64,000 bases of DNA from DASQFQ01 sp963722815 (GCA_963722815.1 CAVROM010000004.1:186001-250000), one strand, 5' to 3'; counted from the first letter of the stretch, positions 7,979-17,251 are shown. A program made the numbers and translations. The notes: a model not told the origin generated them from the letters alone.

Positions 7979-9084
7979 CCGCCTGCGACGCCTGCCTCCG
8001 CCGGGCGGACCTGATCGTGGCGGTCTCCGGGTCGATCGACATCGCGTGGCGGGAGAAGCAGGGGAGGACCTCCCGGGTGCTCGCACGGCCGGACGAAGAG
8101 CTGCTCGCCCTCGACGCCGCGGCGCTCGCGCGCTACGAGGCGTTCAGCCCCGCCTTCGCCCGCCGCCGCATCGCCGCCGCCGGCCTCATCGCGATCTGCC
8201 GCTGCGAGCCCGGCTATCCCGACCGGCTGCGCGAGCTGCCGGACCCGCCGGCGGTCCTTCACGTCGCCGGTTCGCTCGCGGCGCTGCCGCAGGGCGAGGC
8301 GGTCGCGATCGTCGGCTCGCGCCGCGCGACGTCATACGGGCTCGAGGTCTCGACCTCGCTCGGCCGGAGCCTGACCGGCGCCGGCGTGCCCGTCGTGTCC
8401 GGCATGGCGCTGGGGATCGACTCGGCGGCGCATCTGGGGGCGCTCGAGGGAGTCGGGCCTAAGGGGCGGTCCGGAGGCCCGCCGGGGGCGCCGCCCGTGG
8501 CCGTTCTCGCCGGCGGCGCCGAGACCGCCTACCCCGCGCGCATGCGCCACCTGCACGCCCGGCTGATCGAGCACGGTGCGGTCGTGTCCGAGATGCCGCC
8601 CGGGTTCGGCGGCCACCGCTGGTGCTTCCCGGCCCGCAACCGCATCATCGCCGCCCTCTCGACGCTGACGATCGTCGTCGAGGCCGCCACGCGCTCCGGG
8701 TCGCTCATCACCGCCGACCTCGCCACCGACCTCGGCCGCACCGTCGCCGCCGTCCCCGGCCCGGTCACGAGCCGGGCGTCCGCGGGCACCAACGAGCTGC
8801 TACACGCCGGTGCGGCGGTGATCCGCGGCGCCCGCGACGCGCTCGACCTGCTGTTCGGCGCCGACGCGCCGCGGGTGCCCGAGGCGTCCCTGCCGCCGCT
8901 GGAGCCCGCCCAGCTGCGCCTGCTCGAGCAGGTCGAGCGCGGGCACGGGACGGTCGCCGAGCTCGCGCGCACGATGGAGGAGGCGGAGGCGGCGTCCCGC
9001 ACGCTGTCCGAGCTCGAGCTGCTCGGGCTGGTGCGGCGGGAGTTCGGGGGGCGGTATGTACGAACGACAACAGCGGCTGGGTAG
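7975..9084 (+). CDS. dprA: DNA-processing protein DprA
   Basis: Loads RecA on single-stranded DNA during transformation. The Rossmann core starts at AIVGSRRATSYGLEV (about residues 110-125), with SGMALGIDSAAH, then the FPARNRIIAALS and ATRSGSLITADLA signatures; a small C-terminal winged-helix domain is present. GTG start overlaps the comM stop. Two oddities: an insert rich in Gly/Pro (GPKGRSGGPPGAPP) breaks the usual helix-strand step after AHLGALE, and the last residues RYVRTTTAAG plus the stop are encoded by the arm of a repeat element. Confidence 0.93.
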   Translation: MTACDACLRRADLIVAVSGSIDIAWREKQGRTSRVLARPDEELLALDAAALARYEAFSPAFARRRIAAAGLIAICRCEPGYPDRLRELPDPPAVLHVAGSLAALPQGEAVAIVGSRRATSYGLEVSTSLGRSLTGAGVPVVSGMALGIDSAAHLGALEGVGPKGRSGGPPGAPPVAVLAGGAETAYPARMRHLHARLIEHGAVVSEMPPGFGGHRWCFPARNRIIAALSTLTIVVEAATRSGSLITADLATDLGRTVAAVPGPVTSRASAGTNELLHAGAAVIRGARDALDLLFGADAPRVPEASLPPLEPAQLRLLEQVERGHGTVAELARTMEEAEAASRTLSELELLGLVRREFGGRYVRTTTAAG

Positions 9085-9279
9085 GAAATGGGGGTTCGGC
9101 CCCTCGCGGCGAGAACGACCGTTTCGTTCCTCTCGACGCTCGGATCGAGGGCTGAGGAACGAAACCGTGCTTCAGGAGCACGTTTCGTTCCTCTCGGCCC
9201 GGCCAGGCGCTTGAGGGGAACGAAACGGTCGCGCCTTCGCACCCCTTACCCAGCCGCCGTTGACCTTCGTTCGTACCCT
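9056..9279. repeat. Nested inverted-repeat (MITE-like) element
   Basis: About 220 bp. The outer arms (9058-9083 and 9247-9276) are imperfect inverted copies sharing GTACGAACGA and GCGGCTGGGTA. Inside lie two tandem stem-loops: 9118-9169 and 9179-9231, whose stems are built of CGTTTCGTTCCTC and its complement GAGG(G)AACGAAACG. The left arm supplies the dprA C-terminus and stop; the right arm ends 11 bp before thiD. It encodes no protein. Structure resembles a small non-autonomous transposable element, or a double terminator. Confidence 0.7.
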
Positions 9280-9286
9280 CAACACC

Positions 9287-10120
9287 ATGCGTGTCCCCGC
9301 CGTCCTCTCGATCGCCGGGTCCGACTCGGGTGGCGGCGCCGGGATCCAGGCCGACCTGAAGGCCTTCGCGCGCTGCGGCGTCCACGGGATGACGGCCGTC
9401 ACGGCGCTGACCGCGCAGAACACCACCGGCGTCAGCGCGATCCAGAGCGTGCCGCCCGAGTTCATCATCGAACAGGTTCGCCAAGTGGCGATGGACATCG
9501 GCGTCGACGCCGTGAAGATTGGCATGCTCGGCACGGCGGAGACGGTGGTCGCCGTCAACACCGCGCTCGACCTGCTCGACCCGAGCGTCCCGATCGTGAT
9601 CGACCCGGTGATGGTCGCGGAGTCCGGCGCGACGCTCCTCGACGACGGCGCCCGCACGGCGCTCAAAGAACTCCTGATCCCGCGCGCCACCGTGATCACC
9701 CCCAACCTCCCCGAGGCCGGGGTCCTCGCCGGCGCCCGTAGCGACGACGCCGAGGCGCTCGCCAAGCAGCTCCACCGCCTCGGCCCGCACGCGGTCGTCG
9801 TCACCGGCGGGCATCGCGACGAGGTCACCGACGTCTTCTACGACGGCACCACGCTCGAGACGCTGAGCGGCCCGCGCCACCCCGACGGCGCCGCCCACGG
9901 ATCTGGCTGCACGCACTCGAGCGCGCTCGCCGCGCACCTCGCCCTCGGCGACGACCCGCTGACCGCCGCACGTCACGCTCGTGACATCGCGTCGGAAGCC
10001 GTACATGACGGCCTCCGCGAGCTCGGCGCGGGCCCTGGCCCGGTGGACGTGTTCGGCCTCCGGCACCGCTCTCGAGTTGGCGCGCCGGAGGCAAGTCGGC
10101 CTGCAACGCCTCTGGCATAA
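9287..10120 (+). CDS. thiD: Hydroxymethylpyrimidine/phosphomethylpyrimidine kinase
   Basis: Phosphorylates HMP then HMP-P in thiamine synthesis. Ribokinase-like fold with the family start LSIAGSDSGGGAGIQADLK (about 6-24), VKIGMLG, the DPVMVAESG segment and the anion-hole box GAAHGSGCTHSSALAA near residue 205. 277 aa, slightly longer at the C-terminus than usual. No TPP riboswitch is visible upstream; the gene instead follows the inverted-repeat element. No other thiamine gene is nearby. Confidence 0.93.
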   Translation: MRVPAVLSIAGSDSGGGAGIQADLKAFARCGVHGMTAVTALTAQNTTGVSAIQSVPPEFIIEQVRQVAMDIGVDAVKIGMLGTAETVVAVNTALDLLDPSVPIVIDPVMVAESGATLLDDGARTALKELLIPRATVITPNLPEAGVLAGARSDDAEALAKQLHRLGPHAVVVTGGHRDEVTDVFYDGTTLETLSGPRHPDGAAHGSGCTHSSALAAHLALGDDPLTAARHARDIASEAVHDGLRELGAGPGPVDVFGLRHRSRVGAPEASRPATPLA

Positions 10121-10129
10121 TCCGCCTCG

Positions 10130-10381
10130 ATGAAGTTCCTGCGCATGCGGCCGGGTCACGGGGAGCAGCTGATCGCCGAAGGCGACCCTTCCCTCGCGGA
10201 TGACGAGGAGCGGCTGATCGAGATGTTCCGCCGCCAGCTCGACGACGGGATGTGGGCGGCGGTGCCGACCACGACCGAGACGGGCCGCCGCCAGGCGGAG
10301 ATGGTGCGCACCTTCGAGGAGATCCCGCTGGACACCGACCGCGTCATCTTCTTCCCGCGCGCGGCCGGCGGCGCGGAGTAG
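10130..10381 (+). CDS. Small hypothetical protein
   Basis: 83-aa soluble, acidic protein starting MKFLRMRPGHGEQ, 9 bp after thiD. It has two predicted helices (DDEERLIEMFRRQLDDG and TGRRQAEMVRTFEEI) and no motif I can name. Start and spacing fit an operon with thiD and the next gene. Function unknown. Confidence 0.6.
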   Translation: MKFLRMRPGHGEQLIAEGDPSLADDEERLIEMFRRQLDDGMWAAVPTTTETGRRQAEMVRTFEEIPLDTDRVIFFPRAAGGAE

Positions 10382-10397
10382 CGCGGGCGGGCGGGTC

Positions 10398-11060
10398 ATG
10401 ATCGTCGCCCTCTGCGCCACGGCGATCGTCGTCCTCGCCCTGCTGTGGGAGATCACCCTCCCCTGGTTCGAGCGCCGCTACGACGCCCACCGCGCCCGCA
10501 AGGAGGCCCGACGCGACGGCCACGACCTCGGCGGCTACGACCCCGGCCGCGAGCGTCGCGCCGAGCAGCGCGCCCGCGAGCTCCTGCGCAGCTGCGTCAA
10601 CGAGGAGGAGTGGGCGATGTACCGCGACCTCGGCTTCCTCCGCGTGTGGGGCGGCCAGGCCGCCGGGCCCGTCGCCACGCATCCGAGCCGCGACCTCGGC
10701 GGCGTGCCCTACGCCTACCTGGTCTACCCGCACAAGCCGATCCTCGCCTACCTCCCGCAGACGGGCCAGCTGCTCAACGAGTACTGCGTCGAGTTCCCGG
10801 ACGAGACGCGCCCGTACGGCTCCGCCCGCCTGCCCGACTCCGACGACGTGCTCGCCAAGTGGATGGCGCTGCAGGGCGACGAGCGCCGCCTGGTCGCCGA
10901 GGCCAACCTGCACCTGCCCGGCCGCCAGGTCGACCCCAAGCAGGTCCAACGCGATCTCTGGCGCCTCGGCCAGTGGGAGCGCGCGCGGCTCGGCCGCGCC
11001 CAGCGCCGCGACGAGCAGGCTCAGCAGAGCCGCCGCCGCGCAGGCTCGCCCGACGGGTAG
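10398..11060 (+). CDS. Hypothetical protein with N-terminal membrane anchor
   Basis: 220 aa. Residues 1-20 form one hydrophobic segment (IVALCATAIVVLALLW), after which the chain is charged (EARRDGHDLGGYDPGRERR) and then globular around CVNEEEWAMYRDLGFLRVWG and the YAYLVYPHKPILAYLP strands. The C-terminus is Arg/Gln-rich. The globular part is of a kind common in actinobacteria as uncharacterised protein; no catalytic motif is evident. It ends 21 bp before ilvD. Confidence 0.7.
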   Translation: MIVALCATAIVVLALLWEITLPWFERRYDAHRARKEARRDGHDLGGYDPGRERRAEQRARELLRSCVNEEEWAMYRDLGFLRVWGGQAAGPVATHPSRDLGGVPYAYLVYPHKPILAYLPQTGQLLNEYCVEFPDETRPYGSARLPDSDDVLAKWMALQGDERRLVAEANLHLPGRQVDPKQVQRDLWRLGQWERARLGRAQRRDEQAQQSRRRAGSPDG

Positions 11061-11081
11061 GGGCTAGGCTTCGCGGCCGTC

Positions 11082-12755
11082 ATGGCCTCGCTCGATCCCC
11101 GCCACAACTCCAGCCAGCTCGTCGACGGCCCCGCCCGCGCCGCGGCCCGCGCCCAGCTCAAGGGCATCGGCTTCGACGACGAGGCGCTCTCCAAGCCGAT
11201 CATCGGCGTCGCCAGCACGTGGACCGAGACGATGCCGTGCAACTACCAGATGCGCGCGCAGGCGGCCAAGATCAAGGAGGGCATCCGCGACGCCGGCGGG
11301 ACGCCGATGGAGTTCAACACGATCGCGATCTCCGACGGCATCACGATGGGCACGAGCGGCATGCGCGCGAGCCTCGTGTCCCGCGAGGTGATCGCCGACT
11401 CGATCGAGCTCGTCGCGCGCGGCCACTTCTTCGACGCGATCGTCTGCCTCGCCGCCTGCGACAAGACGCTCCCCGGTGTGACGATGGCGCTCGCGCGGCT
11501 CGACCTCCCCGGCCTGATGCTCTACGGCGGCTCGATCATGCCCGGCAAGTACAAGGGCGAGGACGTGACGATCCAGGAGGTCTTCGAGGCGATCGGCGCC
11601 CACGCCGCCGGGCGCATCACCGAGCAGGAGCTGATCGACCTCGAGAACGTCGCCAGCCCCGGCTCCGGCGCCTGCGGCGGGCAGTTCACCGCGAACACGA
11701 TGGCGATGGCGCTCGAGGTGCTCGGCATCAGCCCGATGGGCGCCGCGATGGTCCCGGCCGAGAACCCGAGCAAGGCCGAGGTCGCCTACGAGACCGGCAA
11801 GCTCGTGATGGACGTGCTCGCCCGCGGCCAGCGCCCGAGCGACATCATCACCAAGGCGGGGCTCGAGAACGCGATCGCCGCCGTCGCCACCTCCGGCGGC
11901 TCCACCAACGGCGTCCTGCACCTGCTGGCGATCGCCAGCGAGGCGGGCGTCGACCTCGACATCGACGACTTCGACCGCATCAGCTCCGCCACCCCGATGC
12001 TGTGCGACCTCAAGCCCGGCGGCCGCTACGTCGCCGCCGACCTCCACCAGGCCGGCGGCGTCCCCGTCGTCGTCAAGCGCCTGCAGGAGCTCGGCCGCCT
12101 CAACGAGGACGCGATGACCGTCACCGGCCGCACGGTCGGCGAGCACGCGGCCGAGGCGCAGGAGACCGAGGGCCAGGTTGTCGTCCGCCCGGTCGACGAC
12201 CCGATCAAGGCCTCGGGCGGCCTCGCGATCCTGCGCGGCAACCTCGCCCCCGACGGCTGCGTCGTGAAGCTCTCCGGCCACGAGCGCGTCCACCACGAGG
12301 GCCCGGCGGCCGTGTTCGAGAACGAGGAAGAGGCGATGGCCGCCGTCACCAAGGGTGAGATCAAGGCCGGCGACGTCGTCGTCATCCGCAACGAGGGCCC
12401 TGCCGGCGGCCCCGGCATGCGCGAGATGCTGGCCGTCACCGCTGCGCTCGTGGGGGAGGGGCTCGGCGATGACGTCGCGCTGATCACCGACGGGCGCTTC
12501 TCCGGCGCCACCCACGGCTTCATGGTCGCCCACGTCGCCCCCGAAGCGGTCCACGGTGGGCCGATCGGCGCGGTCCAGACCGGCGACACGGTGACCATCG
12601 ACGTCGAGTCGCGCCGCCTCGACGTCGACCTGCCCGACGACGAGATCGCCCGCCGCCTCGAGGCCTACGAGCCGCCGGTGAGTACCGTCAACGGCGTCTT
12701 CGGCAAGTACGCGAAGCTGGTCTCGAGCGCCTCAGAGGGCGCCGTCACCCGCTAG
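11082..12755 (+). CDS. ilvD: Dihydroxy-acid dehydratase
   Basis: Iron-sulfur enzyme of valine/isoleucine/leucine synthesis, dehydrating 2,3-dihydroxy acids to 2-oxo acids. The family cysteines are present in TMPCNYQ, CLAACDKTLPG and GSGACGGQFTANTMA, and the C-terminal DGRFSGATHG motif is intact. 557 aa, full length. The TAG stop is half of a CTAG shared with the convergent hydrolase gene. No other ilv genes are close. Confidence 0.96.
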   Translation: MASLDPRHNSSQLVDGPARAAARAQLKGIGFDDEALSKPIIGVASTWTETMPCNYQMRAQAAKIKEGIRDAGGTPMEFNTIAISDGITMGTSGMRASLVSREVIADSIELVARGHFFDAIVCLAACDKTLPGVTMALARLDLPGLMLYGGSIMPGKYKGEDVTIQEVFEAIGAHAAGRITEQELIDLENVASPGSGACGGQFTANTMAMALEVLGISPMGAAMVPAENPSKAEVAYETGKLVMDVLARGQRPSDIITKAGLENAIAAVATSGGSTNGVLHLLAIASEAGVDLDIDDFDRISSATPMLCDLKPGGRYVAADLHQAGGVPVVVKRLQELGRLNEDAMTVTGRTVGEHAAEAQETEGQVVVRPVDDPIKASGGLAILRGNLAPDGCVVKLSGHERVHHEGPAAVFENEEEAMAAVTKGEIKAGDVVVIRNEGPAGGPGMREMLAVTAALVGEGLGDDVALITDGRFSGATHGFMVAHVAPEAVHGGPIGAVQTGDTVTIDVESRRLDVDLPDDEIARRLEAYEPPVSTVNGVFGKYAKLVSSASEGAVTR

Positions 12756-13687
12756 CGAGGGGCGAGCTCTGCGGCGGGAGCCTCGGCGAGGAACTCCCGC
12801 AGCAGCCGGTTGAAGCGCTCCGGCCGCTCGAGCATCGCCACGTGTCCGGTGCGCTCGAAGACCTCGCGCCGCGAGTCCGGGATCAGGTCCTCGAGCCGCT
12901 CGGCGTCCTTGACCGAGACCAGCTGGTCGTTCCTGCCCCACACGATCAGCGTCGGGCAGCTGATCTTCGGCAGCTCCTCCTCGAGGTCGTAGCCGGCCAG
13001 CGCCTCCAGCGCGGGGAGGAAGCCGTCGGTGCGCCGCGCGCTGCGCACCATCTCGTGGGCGAGCTCGTCCGAGACGTACTGCGGAAAGCGGAAGCCGGCC
13101 GACGCGAGTGCGGCATAGCGGAGCCGCCGCCGCGTCGCGATGTCGTCGGTGGCGCGCACGAGCGCGCGGGCGACGACTGCGTCCGACAGCTTCGCGAGCT
13201 GCACCAGCGGCTGGGCGCGGCGCCGGTTCTGCCAGAAGATCGCCGCTGAGACGAACACGAGCCGCTGCACGCGCTCGGGGGACTTGATCGCCAGCTCGGC
13301 GCTGACGAAGCCGCCCATCGAGTTGCCGACCACCGCCGCCGACTCGATGCCCAGGAGGTTTATGAACTTGGCGGTCCAGCGGGCGTAGTACTCGATCGAG
13401 ATGTCCTCGCTCGGCGACTCCGAGTAGCCGAAGCCGGGCAGGTCCATCGCCACCACGCGATGGCTCGCGGCGAACTCCGGCATCTGCTCGAGCCACGACT
13501 GCCAGGAGGCGCCGAGGCCGTGGACGAAGAGGATCGCCGGGCCCTCGCCGAGCTCGCAGTAGTTGACCTCGCGCCCGTCGATCTCGAGCCGGTGCTGGGC
13601 CGCCTGCCAGTCGACATCGAGCCACGGCGCGCGACCGTCGCGGCCGTAGTCGCCGTCGCGCGGCTTGACGGGGCGGGCTCCGGGCAT
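12752..13687 (-). CDS. Alpha/beta hydrolase
   Basis: 311-aa soluble alpha/beta hydrolase: oxyanion motif FVHGLGASWQSW (about 55-66), nucleophile elbow VVGNSMGGFVS with Ser123, an acidic residue in WGRNDQLVS and the catalytic His in FERTGHVAMLERP (about 282). Closest in style to esterases and C-C bond hydrolases; substrate not predictable. It is convergent with ilvD (4-bp CTAG overlap) and divergent from the nucleotidase-like gene 27 bp away. Confidence 0.88.
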   Translation of the reverse strand: MPGARPVKPRDGDYGRDGRAPWLDVDWQAAQHRLEIDGREVNYCELGEGPAILFVHGLGASWQSWLEQMPEFAASHRVVAMDLPGFGYSESPSEDISIEYYARWTAKFINLLGIESAAVVGNSMGGFVSAELAIKSPERVQRLVFVSAAIFWQNRRRAQPLVQLAKLSDAVVARALVRATDDIATRRRLRYAALASAGFRFPQYVSDELAHEMVRSARRTDGFLPALEALAGYDLEEELPKISCPTLIVWGRNDQLVSVKDAERLEDLIPDSRREVFERTGHVAMLERPERFNRLLREFLAEAPAAELAPR

Positions 13688-13714
13688 GGGCGTCTACCGT
13701 ACCCAGCCTCCCCG

Positions 13715-14269
13715 ATGCGCATCGCCATCGACATCGACTCCACCCTCCACCACTACTGGGACCTGCTCGAGGAGGTCGCGCAGCGCCGCTTCGGCGTCGC
13801 GATCCCCTACGCGGAGCAGGTGGTGTGGGAGATCGATCGGCTCAAGCCGGAGCAGCTCCACGCGGCGGTCCGCGAGACGCACTCCGAGCCCCAGATCCTC
13901 GGCTCCGAGCCGTACCCGGGCGCGGTCGAGACCGTCGCGGGCTGGCACGAGGCCGGGCACTTCATCCACATCACCTCGCACCGCGCGGTCGAGGCGCACG
14001 GCGCCACCGCCCAGTGGCTGGAGCGGATCGGCCTGCCCTACGACGAGCTCTACTGCTCCAGCGACAAGGTCACGCGCTGCGAGGAGATCGGCATCGACCT
14101 GCTGATCGACGACTCGCCGGAGACGCTGCAGCGTGCGATCGACGCCGGCATCACGGTCGCGACGCTCGAGCACCCGTGGAACCGCGAGCTGTGCGAGACG
14201 GAGGACGTGATCTGCGGCAAGGACTGGGCCGAGCTCGCCAGCAACCTCGATCCGGTGCTCGCCGCATGA
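13715..14269 (+). CDS. HAD-like 5' nucleotidase family protein
   Basis: 184 aa with the HAD nucleophile motif at the very start, IAIDIDSTLHHYWD (Asp6 and Asp8), HITSHR as motif II and LLIDDSPETL as the acidic motif IV. This arrangement fits 5'(3')-deoxyribonucleotidase-like HAD phosphatases. Its TGA overlaps the ATG of the acyltransferase, and that gene in turn overlaps the epimerase gene, so the three form one tightly coupled operon. Confidence 0.8.
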   Translation: MRIAIDIDSTLHHYWDLLEEVAQRRFGVAIPYAEQVVWEIDRLKPEQLHAAVRETHSEPQILGSEPYPGAVETVAGWHEAGHFIHITSHRAVEAHGATAQWLERIGLPYDELYCSSDKVTRCEEIGIDLLIDDSPETLQRAIDAGITVATLEHPWNRELCETEDVICGKDWAELASNLDPVLAA

Positions 14270-15114
14270 AGCAGCTCCCCGCTCCCAGTACCGATCTGCG
14301 CGACTACCTGCCCGCGATCGAGCCCGAGCGCCAGGTCTCCGACTGGGGCCGCTCCGAGCGGGTCGAGGGCGTGCTCGACAAGACGCTCTACGAGTTCCTG
14401 TACCACTACTGGTTCCGCTGCGAGGTCGAGGGGATCGAGCACGTCCCGGCCGACGGCGGCGCGCTGCTGGTCTCCAACCACTCCGGCGCGCTCCCGCCCG
14501 ACGCGACGATGATCCTCAAGGCGGTCAAGGAGGAGCACCCGCGCCCCCGCCCGGTGCACCTGACCGTCGAGCATTTCTTCAAGGGCAACCCGCTGTTCTC
14601 GATGCTGGTGCCGAAGATCGGCGGCGTCCCCGCCCACCCGGCCAACGTCCAGCGGCTGCTCTACGACGAGGGGCAGCTCGTGCTGGTCTTCCCCGAGGGC
14701 CGCAAGGGGACCGAGAAGCTCTACAAGGACCGCTACAAGCTGCGGCGCTTCGGCCGCGGCGGCTTCGTCGAGGCGGCGATGCGCGCGCAGGTCCCGATCG
14801 TGCCGGTCGCCGTCGTCGGGGCGGAGGAGTCGATGCCGGTCTTCGCTCAGCTCAGCGCGCTGCAGAAGCTGACCGGGCTCCTGTACTTCCCGATCACCCC
14901 GACCTTCCCGCACTTCGGGCTGCTCGGCTTCCTCGGCTACCTGCCGGCCAAGTTCAAGATCCGCTTCCTCGAGCCGATCCCGACGGACCAGTGGGGCCCC
15001 GAGCCGTACCAGGACCGCGGCCTGGTCCAGAGCGTCGCCGACGACATCCGCGCCCGCATCCAGGACGAGCTCTACGACATGCTGGCCAAGCGCACCTCGG
15101 TCTGGTTCGGATGA
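14266..15114 (+). CDS. Lysophospholipid acyltransferase (PlsC-like)
   Basis: Transfers an acyl chain to a glycerol-type acceptor at the membrane. The acceptor box is NHSGALPPD (His-x6-Asp, as in the MGAT-like branch rather than NHx4D) and the glycerophosphate-binding box is VFPEGRKGTEK; the IVPVAVVGAEE strand follows. 282 aa with an ~45-residue N-terminal extension before the domain. Operon position between a HAD phosphatase and an NAD-dependent epimerase suggests a lipid or glycolipid pathway; this is inferred. Confidence 0.88.
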   Translation: MKQLPAPSTDLRDYLPAIEPERQVSDWGRSERVEGVLDKTLYEFLYHYWFRCEVEGIEHVPADGGALLVSNHSGALPPDATMILKAVKEEHPRPRPVHLTVEHFFKGNPLFSMLVPKIGGVPAHPANVQRLLYDEGQLVLVFPEGRKGTEKLYKDRYKLRRFGRGGFVEAAMRAQVPIVPVAVVGAEESMPVFAQLSALQKLTGLLYFPITPTFPHFGLLGFLGYLPAKFKIRFLEPIPTDQWGPEPYQDRGLVQSVADDIRARIQDELYDMLAKRTSVWFG

Positions 15115-16169
15115 GGGTCCTCGTCACCGGCGTGTCGAGCTTCTGGGGCGGCAGGCTCGCCCAGGCGCTCGAGCGCGACCCTGAGGTCGAGGTGATCATC
15201 GGCGTCTCGCCCGACGATCCCACGCTCGAGCTCGAGCGCACCGAGTACGTCCGCGTCGGCACCCAGCACGCGCTGCTGCGGCGGATCGTGCGCGCGGCGC
15301 AGATCGACACGGTGGTCGACTCGCGGCTGATCGTCGACTCCACCACCGCCAGCCCGCGCGCCGCCCACGAGGCGAACGTGATCGGGACGATGAACATCCT
15401 CGCCGCCTGCTCCGGGCCCGACTCGCCCGTGCGCAAGTTCGTCTTCAAGTCGACCGCCCACTACTACGGCTGCGAGCAGGACGACCCGGCCTTCTTCACC
15501 GAGCGCATGCAGCGCCCGCACCCCGCCCGCACGCTGCTCGAGCGCGACATCGTCGAAGCGGAGAAGGCCGTCGCGCAGTTCGCCGAGCGCAACCCGGAGA
15601 CCACCGTCACGACGCTGCGGTTCGTCAACGGCCTCGGGCCTGACCTCAGGACCGCCCACGCCGCGCTGTTCTCGCTGCCGGTGCTGCCGTCGATCCTCGG
15701 CTTCGACCCGCGCTACCAGTTCATCCACGAGGACGACATCGTCGGCGTGCTCGAGCACGCCGTCCGCGACGACCTGCCGGGCGTCTACAACGCCGCCGGC
15801 GACGGGGTGCTCGTGCTGTCGGAGGTGGCGAGCCTGCTCGGGAAGCCGCTGGCTCCGATGATCCCGCCGTTCGGAACCGGCCTGGCGATGCGCGCGCTGC
15901 GCCCGCTCGGCGTCAACGTGCCGCCCGAGATGCTCGCCCAGCTGCGCTTCGGCCGCGGCGTCGACAACCGCAAGCTGAAGGCGGCAGGAGCGCCGCTGCG
16001 CCACACAACGCGCGAAACCGTCCAGGCGTTCGCCGAGCACCTGCGGGTGGCGGCGGTCAAGGGGGATGGCGCTGCGCCGTACCGCTACGAGCGCGAGGTC
16101 GAGGAATTCCTGCGCTACAGCCCCTCGGTGCGTCGGGAAAATGACGCGCCAGCAAAATTGCAGGGCTAG
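15111..16169 (+). CDS. NAD-dependent epimerase/dehydratase
   Basis: 352-aa extended SDR enzyme. N-terminal nucleotide-binding motif VLVTGVSSFWGGRLA, in which the usual GxxGxxG reads GVSSFWG, and a region around STAHYYG where the Y-x-x-x-K pair would be; Lys is not conserved there, so catalysis may be atypical. FVNGLGPDLR and FIHEDDIVGVLEHA match the substrate-side motifs. Found regularly beside PlsC-like acyltransferases in actinobacteria. Start overlaps the previous stop (ATGA). Confidence 0.85.
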   Translation: MRVLVTGVSSFWGGRLAQALERDPEVEVIIGVSPDDPTLELERTEYVRVGTQHALLRRIVRAAQIDTVVDSRLIVDSTTASPRAAHEANVIGTMNILAACSGPDSPVRKFVFKSTAHYYGCEQDDPAFFTERMQRPHPARTLLERDIVEAEKAVAQFAERNPETTVTTLRFVNGLGPDLRTAHAALFSLPVLPSILGFDPRYQFIHEDDIVGVLEHAVRDDLPGVYNAAGDGVLVLSEVASLLGKPLAPMIPPFGTGLAMRALRPLGVNVPPEMLAQLRFGRGVDNRKLKAAGAPLRHTTRETVQAFAEHLRVAAVKGDGAAPYRYEREVEEFLRYSPSVRRENDAPAKLQG

Positions 16170-16207
16170 GCGCGGGTGCCCCGCCCGTCCTACCATCATT
16201 TCACCAA

Positions 16208-17251
16208 GTGCGCTCCCGGTCCTTCTTCATCGTTGCGACGCTCGTCGTCCTACTCGTCGCTGCGGCCGGCGGGATCTACGCGTACGACTCCGGCCGTGAG
16301 CACCAGATCACCAAGGGGATCACCGTCGGCGGGGTGCCCGTCGGCGGGATGAAGGAGGCCGCCGCCCGCGCCAAGCTGCGGCGCGCGGTGCTCGAGCCGC
16401 TCAACCAGCCGGTCGTCGCGCGTTACGAGGGCAAGCACTACAAGCTCACGCCCGCGCAGGCGAAGGTCGGCGTCGACATCGACGGCTCGATCTCCCAGGC
16501 GATCCAGCGCTCGCGCGAGGGGAACATCCTCGCCCGCACGGCGCGCAACCTGCAGAACAAGCAGATCAACGAGGACATCAAGCTCGACATCAACTACAAC
16601 CACCGGGCGATCACGCGCCTGGTCAAGCGCATCAGCAAGCAGGTCGACCGGGCCCCGCGCGACGCCACGCTCAACCTCGAGAAGGGCGACGTCAACCCGA
16701 CGCCCTCGGCGACCGGCCTGTCGGTCCAGGAGGCCAAGCTGCGCAGGCAGCTGCGGCGCTCGCTGCTGTCGGTCGACGGCTCGCGCCGCGTCAAGGTCAG
16801 GACGAAGATGGTCGAGCCGAAGGTCACGTCCAAGGACCTCGCCGAGAAGTACCCGGCGGTGGTCATCGTCCACCGTGGCGCCTTCCAGCTCTCGCTCTAC
16901 AAGCACCTCAAGCTGACCAAGACCTACGGGATCGCGGTCGGCCGCATCGGGCTCGAGACCCCGGCCGGGCTCTATCACGTGCAGAACAAGGCGATCAACC
17001 CGGCCTGGACGATGCCGAACTCGAGCTGGGTCGCGCCCAAGGACCGCGGCAAGGTGATCCCGGGCGGCACGGCCGAGAACCCGCTCAAGGCCCGCTGGCT
17101 CGGCATCTACGCCGGCGCCGGCATCCACGGCACCGACGACGCCGGCTCGATCGGCTCAGCCGCTTCGCACGGCTGCATCCGGATGCGGATCCCGGACGTG
17201 GAGGAGCTCTACGACCAGGTGCCGGTCAACGCGCCGGTGTACATCTCCTAG
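16208..17251 (+). CDS. L,D-transpeptidase with peptidoglycan-binding domain
   Basis: Extracytoplasmic enzyme forming 3-3 cross-links or anchoring proteins in peptidoglycan. One N-terminal anchor or uncleaved signal (residues 6-26), a PG_binding_4-like domain (ITVGGVPVGGMKEAAARAKL onward, about 35-200), then a YkuD domain with HGTDDAGSIGSAASHGCIRM, catalytic Cys323. GTG start at 16208. Stop is the TAG of a CTAG; a minus-strand gene appears to end in the same four bases. Confidence 0.93.
   Translation: MRSRSFFIVATLVVLLVAAAGGIYAYDSGREHQITKGITVGGVPVGGMKEAAARAKLRRAVLEPLNQPVVARYEGKHYKLTPAQAKVGVDIDGSISQAIQRSREGNILARTARNLQNKQINEDIKLDINYNHRAITRLVKRISKQVDRAPRDATLNLEKGDVNPTPSATGLSVQEAKLRRQLRRSLLSVDGSRRVKVRTKMVEPKVTSKDLAEKYPAVVIVHRGAFQLSLYKHLKLTKTYGIAVGRIGLETPAGLYHVQNKAINPAWTMPNSSWVAPKDRGKVIPGGTAENPLKARWLGIYAGAGIHGTDDAGSIGSAASHGCIRMRIPDVEELYDQVPVNAPVYIS

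Noticed and set aside
9118..9231. Thiamine (TPP) riboswitch upstream of thiD
   Set aside because: The conserved CUGAGA and thiamine-box cores are absent; the structure is an inverted-repeat element.
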